From NCBI GenBank assembly GCA_000727475.1, contig KL647288.1, positions 1,632,156 to 1,696,155 on the forward strand: a DNA stretch of 64,000 bases. The letters run 5' to 3'. Source of the stretch: Sarcocystis neurona (taxonomy: Eukaryota > Apicomplexa > Conoidasida > Eucoccidiorida > Sarcocystidae). The translations under genes were made by a program, and so were the position numbers. Shown here piece after piece: positions 47,801-59,182 of this stretch. Below the pieces are notes generated by a model. It had not been told where the DNA came from. It saw only the letters and a program-made list of their open reading frames with translations, and did no database searches. The first letter of the stretch is position 1, and each line of letters opens with the position of its first letter.

Positions 47801-50800
47801 TTAAACTAACGGTGCAGACGCGGGTCCTTTCGTAGGAATTTAACTGGAACACACCGTACGGGTCTATTATCAAAACAGCGTTGCTCTGTTTTAGGCGAAT
47901 CCCTGTACCGGAGACCTGCAGCGGATACACGGACGGCCTGCGCAGGGGCGTGAGTATTCCACGCGTTTGAGGAAGCGAGCGGACGAATAGGTCAGTTCCT
48001 CTTTGTGGTGATTGTGTGAAACCGCGTACATGTACCCCTTATGGTAATCTCGTGTGTAAAGATGTAGACATAAGCGTGGCGTTGAGGTGTGCGAACACCT
48101 TCTCTGCGACTAACCTTGCACCGATGCTCCAACGTTCACGACGAGCATGCTGTCGTGCACCGTACTACATATATACATATATGTATGTACATATATATAT
48201 ATATTTATGTGTTGTATACGTCCAAGGTATCACCCCCTCATGAAAGAAGGGTATGTGCATCTTCGGAGTTCTACTTTGTGTTGGCTCTCGATATGGGGAA
48301 GTCTCAACTCCGACCCCGTACGCCCCAGTATTCACATCATCTAGACGGCGTATCCGCGGTTCTGATCTCTATCGACAGATACCCAGTCCTGCATAAACAC
48401 ACTGGGTGTGTCTGCACGTGGCGAGGACACTAACACAAACTTGGTATACTGCATATGCACGTATGCTCAGATTTGTACAGGTAAACCGGTTGAGTACGTC
48501 ACATGAACTACGCTAGCGAAAGGAATTACGTACCTTTTTCTCCATACGTAGGGACGCGGACACGCGTGGGTCAACGTGCACAGACAACAGTCCGTACAGA
48601 TACCTCTTCCGTGAGCTTGCTTGCAAGAACACAGGGAAGAGGTAGAGGTAAACGCACGGGTTGCAAATCGTAAAAATAAGACCTGATCTCCACCCCTATT
48701 TCGTCCCCGGTCCATTTTTCTTTAAAAGAGACGTGAACGGTTCTGGCGTGAATGGTGATCGAAACTGCTGCAATTGTTTTCTTCTGCGGGCTGGGAATCA
48801 CTGAAAACATCCGGTTAGTGTGTGCTTATAAGTGCGTGTCCGTATGGGTATACGTTCCATACATCTGCTTATCGATGTAAATATGAGTGTGCGTACTAAC
48901 GAGTTTAGCTGCGGCACACGTAGATGCACTGAATCGAGTTTTGCAGAGTATAGCGATGAAACGTCAGTTCTGCGAGGGCGTGGAAAAACAAATCTCCACA
49001 TGATACATGTCTAAATTTGCACACTTGCATTGAAATTCTTCTTTGACGCGAGCACGCCGGTTTTTGCGTGACTGGAGATATTCGTTAGGCCGCAGACGAT
49101 TGGGATCGGTAACAGTCGCACGTAATCTACTGAGTTGCACAGAATCCAGAGAGCCGTTGTTTTACTCATATACACGCGCCTCCCTAGTTTCATGTGCATC
49201 TCTGCACCTTACTGACCGTGAACAGTCGCATCCAGTGTGACAGAACCTCTGTTCTTTAAAATATCTTTCCGGCAAAAGGGCAGCTACCTACACAAGGCTG
49301 GAGTTTCCATGAGGGAAGAGTAATCATCATATGTGAAGTTCCAAAACAGCGGTGGAAAGTGATCGCGCATTTCGCTCTTTCTACGAAGAGTAATAATCAA
49401 CCGGAATCCACCACCAACTGCTCGTTTAAAAAGTCTGAATACATTTCAGACGAAGAGCAACGTCAGATACTAGTGCAAATAAGTAATGAAACTAAAGATA
49501 CTTCGGGGTCATACGTCGCTTGTAATGCAAGATAACTGCCCTTTGGGATAAGTTGCCTTATCACTGAGCCGGCTGCCATTTAAACGTGTATTTCCACAAT
49601 GAACAGACATCTTGACACGTAAAGTAACTGACATGTATACCAGACAGGGTGAGGGTTTTGCAGCGATCACCTTCATTGTGCAGCTTTTGCTGAAATGCGC
49701 TCCTGGACAGGCGCTTCACAGCCTAGGGTGTAGCGAAAGACGCACGCACAAATCACTGGTGCCAACCGTTACAGCGTCTCTTTCGTTTCAGCACGGTCAA
49801 GAACTGTGATGATGTGGAAGGCGTTTCCCCAACTTCCTGCATTTGCAAGCAGTGATATCAAAAGAGAGAGAATAAGTGGACTCGTACCACTGGAAAACGT
49901 ATTAATTTGAACACTACACATAGTGAACTTACCACACCATCACACATGCAGGGCGACCCATCACGAAGCCACCCGTGGCACACTGGAGTTATCAAATTGT
50001 TATTGCCTCTTCCAGCACTTCACGCATTCCACACACGCAGAACAGTACAGTTATACTGAGGAGGATGGGTATTTCGCTGCAAAGGCTGGGCATGCTGCAG
50101 CTTGTTAGCCCCATGGTGCAGTGTTCACCCTCTTTGACACCAATCATATGTAGAGGCATAGTAGAAGCGAGATTCCTTGCAGCGTTAGTTCGAACCCTTT
50201 TCACCTGTAGTACTATTGCTAGAGTTACACCGACAAAATGTCATTACTGGGTTGACGCACTTTGTTTTATGTTAACTTTCTTTTAGACGTAGGTGGGCAG
50301 GCCCCCCCCCTGGTAACAGCTGCTCAACCGTCCAGCGTCCGTGTACCTCCTTATTCACTCTAACATCCGAGTCAACTCTGCAGAAAGGTTAGCGCACCTT
50401 CCTCATTTGTCGACAGCCATTCACGTTCAACGTCACGACTTGTCTGTTCCCAAGGTGTGTGTATGGGCAAGTCCGCTTAAGCGTGAACGTTTGGTTGTCG
50501 CTGCGGCAGCAGTAGCACCTTCGGCAGTCTACCCGCGTAAAGCTTGCTGTCCCTCCTCCAGCGAGAAAATTCGGGCCACCGGTTTGTGCCAGCCATCCAT
50601 CCTGCGTGCGCAGTTCAACATGTGATAACCTGATAGTATTTGCTATGGCGCTTTGTCAGCACGTAGTTCTAGAATCAAAAGTGGGTTCCTCGGTCAATTT
50701 CTAAATGTTATTGTGCAAGCATTTGCGTGAAAGCAGGATTTCGCCTCTGCACAGGAAACTCAAGAACAAACGCCCCCTGAGGCATTATGACGAGGGCAGC

Positions 50801-52849
50801 TGCCGCGGGGTAACCGAAGTTTTTTCGTCCCAGAATCACTTGCTACAGCACCTGGAGGCAAACCGCATCAGTTTGTAGCGAAAGAAAGTGTGCATGGAAT
50901 TCTTACGCGAGCGACGAAGTATGGCATGAAAGAGCTTCAGTGACTAGCGCTGAAAAAACATGTAACAAAGACTTCCACTACAAGAACGCGTGTGTGAATA
51001 ACAGAATGACACCGTCCAGCGCAAAAAGACGTACACGTTTGTTTTTTCCTTGAGATGAGTATTTGAAGCTGTGACATCCGTCTTCGGAGGCGCTCTGCTG
51101 ATACTGATCAGCATCAAAGGAAACGTACTCACGGGCAAGTCGCTGCTCGTGGGGCTGCGTGTTTCCGTAACCCTGATATTATTTATCAGATGCCTCTTCG
51201 CAAGGATGGGTGGCAGGCTTGTGTAAGCAAGAGCAGTTCAATGGGGAACCCATTGAGTCACAAGACTGTCACAGAGACTTACTTGACGGGGGCCGGGGTT
51301 GTCGTTTTGGCGTCGAGAATAATGCGTTTGCAAATGTAGTACACGTACTTCATGCGTCTGGACGGCTTGTCACATGCACCGAGCGAGCATTGCAGATCAG
51401 GCAAGAGCTGTGGTAGCGGCTGAGATCAAGAAACAGCAAATCCCCCAGCATCCGGGCTGTTGTCCGCCCGTCGGCGATACGTGACTGAAGTCCAACACTT
51501 GCGTCGACGTCTTGTACGTATGACACTACCCCTGAGTAAAGCATTAGGTGCCCGCAGCTCACGACTCAAGCGCATGTATGTGTATTAAGAAGCAGTCTTC
51601 TTTCGCTGCAGTGCTGGTTGACCCATGAACAATGAAAGTGGTTCAGCAGAATCTCTTTTTTACGTCAGGGACAGGGAAACGACGTGAAAGATCGGTATTC
51701 GACAGCATCAATAATCGCTTGGAATGACCAAATGTGCTTTCTGGTAAACTTGTGCATCTCGACACAGGACTAGTTGTACAGCTCCGATACATCGCCGTTC
51801 GAGTGCTTATAGTGTACTGTCAGTCTGTCTGACCTCTGTGTGATTCCAGGTACGCAGAATGTTTTGAACAGGCAACTGAACACCTCAACCAAAAACGACG
51901 GCCACGTACACTGGCAGACTTCCAAGCGAGCTTGCAGTCAAGTCTGTAATCAGAAAGTGCTGGTGAACACCGGTACAGGAAACGCAGGCTGATTACAACC
52001 GTTAGGAGTGACCTTTCTCTTTTAATTTCACAGAGGTATAACGAGCGAAGTGCAGGATTCATATATTATGCAGTGATGTGCATCTGAATGCCTGCCGTGC
52101 GAATACTGGAGTGTACGTAACACAAGTCCGAATACATACCGTAGGAATCCGCCCGTTTACGCTGTGAATGAGCGCATAGTCGTAGCACAAGGGGAATTCG
52201 GCCGCGCGTGCACACACAACTCTCATGGATTCTCCCACAGTTGAGCACTTCTGTCCAAGACAGAATGTCCGACGTCTACCACGTACCCTGACATGCCTTC
52301 TTTGCACTCTGAATGTACAGAAGCAGCGGTCAAGCTGTTTATTTGTTAAAACTGCGTACTTCTGTGCATGCACGAGTGAAGGCGCGTGATAACACTGTCC
52401 ACCAAACCTTTCCGGATACCACTATACAACGGATGGAAGTACTAATTCAAAGGAGACCTTTCGAGGAAAACTCCTCGACTATCCGTCGCTGAATTTCTAA
52501 GAACACTTCTCATGGATATAGCCTTCCAGGCGCCACACCAGATGTGCACCAGATCATGCCGCACTTTTTCTTCTTGATACGCTGCAACAAATCCGCGACT
52601 CCCGGCAAACAACACACGTGAAGCGTGGCCCTGGCCAGCTTTGGTAATTAGGGCAGTGCTCTCCCACCGACTGCAGCTCTCACTTGGTCAAGTCAGGTCG
52701 TAGTAGACACAGACACACCTAAAGGATACGAAGGCAGCAGAGTCTGAAGCAGGATCAGTAGACATAGGTAGATAACGACCTCAGCATGTTGGAGTGCGAG
52801 ACTTCAAACGCCACAGTTGTGCTTGCCGGAGCGATGGATTAGGTTGCGG
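44855..52849. other. Gene-poor stretch, 8 kb
   Basis: Directly downstream are TA repeats (45004-45040), then mixed DNA with scattered TACGTGTA and TATATA words (45360-45800, 46290-46330, 48165-48205). The CAG bias is gone. The longest open frames (46804-47160, 45813-45304, 45377-44910, 50341-50625) have no recognisable domain. The run of nine C at 50302-50310 is the only notable homopolymer. I see no supported gene and no tRNA. Confidence 0.6.
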
Positions 52850-53322
52850 ATGACCGGCCGGGTCGTCGACGGTAAGCGCCGCGTCGACGCTCTGCTCGAC
52901 GAAGCGAACATTCGCGGTAAACTGCAGCGTTGCCACTGTTCACCACCGTAACATTCGAGTTCAAAGTTATCGGTTTTGCACTGCCCGTGTTGTGGAGAAG
53001 CGTTTCTTACCTCGGGACAAGTCGCGTGTTATCGCTGTTGCTCGGCGCAAGTGCGGCGACGAATCAGGCATCCACCAACGGTAGGCACAACATGCGCCTT
53101 TCTCAAGATTTCCGCCCCTACGAGCAGCATCATTTGTGGGAGAGACGTGGCCGCTTATGTTGTGCTGTGTGTGGCATTGACCATGTTTTTTCAAGCCGAA
53201 GGCGCACAACGGATGACATCACTTTGACGACGGGCACTTGCACAACCAGGGTCGTTTTCATCCGTCCGTCGGACTGGCACACGGAAACGTACGACGTGGA
53301 GAGCCAGGACGGAACGGCGTAG
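52850..53322 (+). CDS. Hypothetical protein in a GC-richer island
   Basis: An ATG at 52850 starts MTGRVVDG in a GC-rich, non-repetitive stretch. Unspliced it stops after 33 codons. If GTAAGC at 52872 and CTGCAG at 52927 are used, a 56-nt intron is removed and the frame continues in phase to 53322, giving about 139 residues with a hydrophobic segment (LPVLWRSVSYLGTSRVLSLL), a Cys pair (LCCAVCGIDHVF) and a Thr/Asp-rich tail. Base and codon composition differ from the surrounding DNA. No family is recognised; the short intron is unusual against the 0.8-1.9 kb introns elsewhere in the window. Confidence 0.3.
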
Positions 53323-56300
53323 AGTGAGAGCAGCCGGGATAGAAGGAGGTCTCTGAATCAACACATAAGGCGGCCTTGCGAGCTGTAGAGAGGGCTCCTG
53401 GCGTCGCCGGTGCCGGGAAGGGGAAATATCAGGCGGAGACAGTAGCCACTTTCTTTAGTTGGGGATAGGATCCGTAGTGAGATAGGGTGCACGCCTGGTG
53501 TTCTTCTTTGTGCACCTCGGTGCAGTTGTCTTGGCGATTTGCTTCGGCGCTAAACCAGTGTCGCCCCTTCTGCGACTTCTCACGCCGGTTTGGTAGAGCA
53601 CTTTCTACCAAAGCTGCAGGCAGAACAGGCGGCGCACTCTAATGATGATGCCTGACGAGACGAATTAAGCATGTGGTATCTGTAAAGGTATACTCTGGCA
53701 CCGCAAACCTCAAAAACATGATAATGAAGGGCACTGCCGCCTGGGCACGCCTTATCTATAAGCTTCATATCCACCGGTAGAGCCGCGAGGCCACTGGATG
53801 GCTAAACAGAGTGCGCATACCGAGCGCATGTTTTGGAATGAGGTCACCTGTGCTAGTAGACCACGAATGCGGAGACTTGAAAAAGGATCCTCTGCCGTCC
53901 ATATAGCGAGGAGTGATCTGTTGTGAAGGAGGGGCTGATGTTTTCTATTATATCCATGGAAGTTTCCGATGTCGTGCGAGTGCGTGATATGTTTGGCTGG
54001 TGTAGGCACTGGTAAAGCAGCGCTGCTGAAGAGTGGAAAGATGATCCGACGGCCACCCGGCATCACGGTTTAGGCACTGGCACGAGAAAAAAGTGTCCCA
54101 AAATCGCACGTGCGGCCCTCGCAACAGTCAAGTGCAGGCGTGCCTACTAAGGTATTACGTGTGGACATAATTTTCCTTCGAAAGGTTAGCAAGAGTCGCA
54201 TATAGACTTGGCGGAGCAGAAAGTTCTGCACAAAGGGTAAGAGATACACATGAGGTAGGTTGTATGAAAACTGGATGGCATCACTGCTTACACGTCTGGG
54301 TTCCTTTCTAGTATCGCCGCACTATGGAAGGGTCTGCAACCGTGTTAGGTGTCGACTCTTACACATACTTGGACAAGGGTGTTCTGGCAGGAAACAAAGC
54401 TGATTATTACCACTGTATCAGAGTTCTGTAATGTCGCAGAAGACGGGTCTTTCTCAGTTCCAGCCACAGTTGCGAGAGTCTGTTTCCAAAAACAGGAACT
54501 CAAGATCGTCTGTTAGCGAAACGATAGGTGAAATTTGCATGCATTCATCCTTAATCAGTGATATTGTCGCTGTAGTCGACAGGGTTCGCAGCCCGGACTG
54601 CCACCCGTCAGAGTTGTGACTCGTCTTTTGCAGCATTGTGCCTGACACCGGTGCAACAGTTTCCGTCTCAGGCTGGAGAGAGGTGCACTAGAGATGCATT
54701 GGGAGAACGCCGGTAAACGACACCTAAGTTGTTCAGCCTTCTCATTTGATCTACTGAGGTAGATTCGGCGTTCGCGCAAGCGAAACCGGATCGTACGACG
54801 ACGCAATTGGATCCTGATATTCTCTACTGCAGTGCAAAAGATGTCAGGTCTACCACGTCATAAACGGTGGCACACCAAAAGCAATGTGGACACTTTCCTC
54901 GTTATAAAACCGTGCAGGGGCGTTCTGCCAGGAAACGCGCAACAACTGTTGTACAAAGGAACCACGACGACGTAACTTAGCCCGATGAAGTCTTCAACAC
55001 CGAATCTAAAAACGCGTACTCCAACACAATACGTAGTGGTCATCTCACAAAAGTAATGCGACTTCTGCGAACACAGGCACGTAACGCTCCTTGTAACATG
55101 CTTTCCATGAAGACGTCCCCTACATTGATCAAAGAGCGCGGAGATCCGATTGTCAGGCCATGTGTGTCATCCCTACTGCAGGCTATCAGACGCAGTCTTA
55201 CTGCGGACACAAGGACATAGAGGTAAACTTGCATGTCTGGTTTCTGCGACAGCACCTACGTTTTCGACAAGGTGCGGGAAAATACATCCAGAGACACTGT
55301 CAACCACACGGCAGCACCAGGCACTCCTCCTAAGAACAAGAGGCTCTGGGTTAAAGGAGATCCTGAACATGAACACGCTCAACCATCGGCGGTGATAGTG
55401 CAGGCAAGACGCGGCAAATGTTAGAGGAATAATTATGACCATCACATGTGTCGTATATACAAATGCATATCTCTCTTGATACCTGCACAGTCGTATATGG
55501 ATGGTGAGAGTGACGCATTTAAACGACCCTTTGGAACTCAGTATGTCGGTGCAACACTCAATAAGCTCTAGAATAATCAGGCCCGCACGCAGATGAGGCG
55601 ACTTCCCACACACGCAGGTGGAGGACACGTCTTCGGGACTGGTGATAAAAGTATTTCTGACCACTTTGGCCGGCCAAGCACAATACATTCATTCTCTCAT
55701 TATATTTGTAGCCTCAGCTGCGCAGGAAAGCAGATAACACGGGGTACATAGCAGAGGACCCCAGTGTGAGCCTTCATTTGCAAAGCGTGTCACACGTACG
55801 TCATTTTGCTATTTAAGCCTGTTTACCTCTCAACGAATGTACTGCATATATATCTGACTCCTATGGGGATCTGCAGCGTTGCACAGCTGACTTACACTAG
55901 CGTTTAATACAGATATCCAGATGAAGGTGTGGTAAAATCTGGCATGACATAGTTCTGAGCATCTGCTGCAAAGAAAACGCCAGCCTAGCAGCCAAAATAC
56001 ATCGGAAAAAATCTACTACTACAGCAGAGAGGAGAGCGAAGCATTCTCTGCAGGGACAAAATGCTGCGTCGTGAGGCGGCTGGCAGAAGCGCGCGAAAGT
56101 ACGCAGGAATTTCTGCAATGTTAAGGGACACGAGATCACAAGATTTAACTGACCACCTCTACCTACAACAGAGTGAATATTACATGGAAGCAACGACAGC
56201 GGGCAATCAAACTGTGCAGAAAGACTCGAGGAAGTTTACCGGTAGATACCAGTAAAATGCGGGGCGTTGAGTTCTTGCGAATGAGTACAACTGTACACAA

Positions 56301-56882
56301 ATGTAACTTCATACGTTCAGACGTACATAAGCATACATTTATACGTACATATAGGTTTGACGCTTTACAGGCGGATACACGCATACGCATCAGTGACCTT
56401 TGTCAGGGTGCCCTTCTGTAGAATACCTGTAAGTAGTACGCTGCCCTTTTCGAGCAAATACGTGGAACTCCTCCTATACAATTGTGTATGAGAAGAGTCC
56501 TGCATTTGTTCATACAGAAGGCAGATCCCTGTACATTCACATTTTTGTGTATTCATGAATACGGAAGCAAACATATCGTTGTACGTGAACGAGAATACGC
56601 GTGCACAGCCGCCTTCTTACTCGCATACAAATAGGACAGCTCTAATACACGATGCCAGAGCAGCAGCCATGCGGATTACTAGACGCATACTTATGAAGTT
56701 ACACCATTACCATTCCTCCAATGTAAATAAAAGTATATGCACACAGACATGAAGCGTGCGTGCGGCTTTCCCGCCACCTACGTATCTCTGTACAAACGTG
56801 TGCAGAGGTGTATCTGAATGCACACATACGTATCCACGTCTGCAGATTTCTATAGATAGATACAAAATTCCTCCAGTCGTCA
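53323..56882. other. Gene-poor stretch
   Basis: Mixed-composition DNA without triplet bias. The longest frames, 55688-55173 minus (171 codons) and 54066-53752 minus, carry no recognisable domain and no paired splice sites. TA/ACATAC words reappear at 56290-56360 and 56560-56850. Nothing else is seen. Confidence 0.6.
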
Positions 56883-57720
56883 TCAGCTTCGACTAGCAGC
56901 ATGGACAGTCGGATGTAACTCTGGTGAATGGCAAGAGGGATGACGCTTGCGACGCACGTCGTGCTGCTGCCTCAGCTCTCGCTGCTGCCGCTCGTGTTGC
57001 GGCCGCTTTGCTCTCTGTTGCTCCCGTGTGTGCTGGTCTTCAACTGTATTGGTGCCGCTGTTGTCGGGCTGTTTGCTTGTTGCCGCAGGAGCAGCCGGAC
57101 AGCGGCAACGGCAATAGCGAAGAAGCACGTATTATCTACTGCTCGTTGTCTTGTCTGGGTGCCGCCCCTCTTCACGGCTACGAAGCAGGGGGTTGTCGAC
57201 TTTTTCTTGTCACGCTGTTCCGGCTGATCGTGTTGATGTGTTTCTACTGCGCTGCTGTTCCTGAGCTGGTGTTTCTTTGTCCGGCTTCTGTTTTGCTGCT
57301 GCAGCCGCGCGCGTACGCAAGACCCACATGTCTCTGGTACTTCCCGCGTCTTCTGTCCGCACGCAGTGTCCCCCCGCATGCCGAAGAATCGAAGGCTTTG
57401 TCGATCCTCCTGTCTCACGTGCTGAAGGGCCAGACAGTGGTCTTTCTCTGCTGGTCAAGAAGAGCCTGCCACAAAATACCCTCCTTGTCACGCACCCATC
57501 ATTCCACTTACCCATCTTTCCACGCACGTGTGTCTGGTTCGTTTTCGTCGCCTTTTGTTCTCCTTGCTGCGGCTGGGACGGGGGGGGGGGTCTTCACCAG
57601 CACCGGCGCAGCCAGCGAAAACGCGTGCTGTGGTGTGTTGTGTGTCTCCTTCGGCGAAGCGACAGCGACCCAGCAGAGAAACCTGCGCACGAATCTGTGA
57701 GCGTGTAATCAAAACCTTCT
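56883..57720. other. Small CAG/CTG island, possible minus-strand exons
   Basis: The plus strand is open for 258 codons (56924-57700, Leu/Cys/Ala-rich). The minus strand carries frames at 57690-57508, 57527-57210, 57418-56972 and 57128-56883. The last is Gln/Arg-rich (EQQRAKRPQHERQQRELRQQ), as expected for CAG on the sense strand. The frames differ, so introns would be needed. A run of eleven G (57580-57590 plus strand) lies at a frame change. No family is recognised. Confidence 0.3.
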
Positions 57721-58566
57721 TCGTATAGTTGTGCGCGGCCGTCCTAATCAGACTTTTTTTCTCCTATTTGTGAAGGATCTACGGGGAGGATAATACTTTC
57801 GCTACGCGTCGTCCTCCGTGGGCCGCGAAACGGTAGTAGTAGACAAGCAACACACCATAGTCTACAGGCATTCTGTGCTTCCGTTCCACTCCTTGTATAT
57901 TTCCATTTGCACAGCTGCACGACACACCTGTAAATAGCAAGTATATGACCAGGAAGCTGCAGAACTCGCTGCGTGAGTGTCTCTGCGGGCTTTTCGCCAT
58001 CCTTCACGACGCTTTGAAGGGACGACGCGGACGGGCATGCAGGTGAAAGTTCGTCTATCCATTCGTACCACCCATCTGCGTATACTTATATGGAGTGTAA
58101 ACGTGTGGACGTCTGCCGACAATTGTACATCCACGCTTAGATCCCGGCAACGTCTCGTGAACTCGGAAAAGCCTCGCCCCTTAGCAGGTGAAAGTGCCGC
58201 CGCAACACTTGCGTTTCACACAGAACTCTCCCTCCCCTTTGCAGAGGACCCGACAAAATCGTCACAAACGGCCACAAGGCCGCGTGAGCCGGGTCAAAAA
58301 AAGAAAAAGCGGAGTTCTTTTGATAGGATGGCCCAACCGTCTTTTCTACTGCGACAAGAGATGTACTGTGGTGAAGAAACAACGTCCCGCAAATTCTTCG
58401 TCATTTTTCTCTCCATCCTGCTGCCCACGTCATTTCCTCGACAGAAAATATGTCTGATGTCCGACATTCGTGCGTCCATACATTTACACACGAACACTCG
58501 ACCAGCAACTCCAGAATACATCTTTACCTCTCACAGCCCGCGTCTGCATTTCTCGTAGAAACCACA
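57721..58566. other. Intergenic DNA, nothing recognised
   Basis: Mixed composition with no triplet bias. Open frames of 60-190 codons on both strands (for example 57977-58558) have no domain or splice support. Confidence 0.5.
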
Positions 58567-59000
58567 CAGCACTTTCTACACTGTCTCTATGTGTGTGTGT
58601 TAACGTACATTTAAATATAAATGTGTGTACTGCTTTCTAGCGAGTGTCGTACAGCATTTCTCAGACCGTCCCAATGTGTATGTGTTTATATATATATATA
58701 TATGGTTATACTGCTTCTCAAGGGAGCGGGGTACAGCATTTGTGATACCGCCCGTAGTATATCTGTGTCAACGTATATATATATATATATATGCATGTAC
58801 GTAGGACTAGCCTGCGTCTAGCGAGCAGAGTCCAGCATTTCTTATACTACCTGTACACATCTGTGTCAACACAGATATACACGTATAGGATTAAACTGCC
58901 TTTAGCGAGCAGAATCCACCATTGCTGATACTGCCGCTACGTATTTGTCTCTACGTGTACGAATGTAGTGCTTTCAGTGACCAGACGGCGGCAATACTCC
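58567..59000. repeat. Degenerate minisatellite, five units plus a partial
   Basis: A diverged unit built on ACTGC..TCTAGCGAGC, then GT.CAGCATTTCT.ATAC, then a TA- or GTGT-rich spacer, recurs with starts near 58628, 58709, 58808, 58893 and 58966; a partial copy lies near 58567. Spacing is 73 to 99 bp, and most of the variation is in the spacers. The fourth unit contains a perfect 8-bp inverted repeat (ATCTGTGT/ACACAGAT, 58859-58876). No gene overlaps it. Confidence 0.75.
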
Positions 59001-59182
59001 AAGCATATACATATATATATATATGTATAGAAAATCGAGAATGTCTATATATATGCATGCACGTTGGACTGCGCCCTTGCTTCATGACAAATATGCCTCC
59101 TTTGATGCAGAACAACACCCGTCGTCAGCTTTTTTCGTAGCTCTCGTTTGAAACAGCGAAGAATTTGACTTTTGCTTTACTT
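59001..59182. other. TA repeat and spacer before the CTG-rich block
   Basis: Two short TATATA tracts (59010-59025, 59048-59056) are followed by about 120 bases of unique sequence. They separate the minisatellite from the next CTG-rich block. Confidence 0.5.

Noticed and set aside
50180..50200. GTTCGAACC resembling a tRNA T-arm
   Set aside because: The flanking bases do not pair into a T-stem, and no acceptor stem or anticodon arm could be found.
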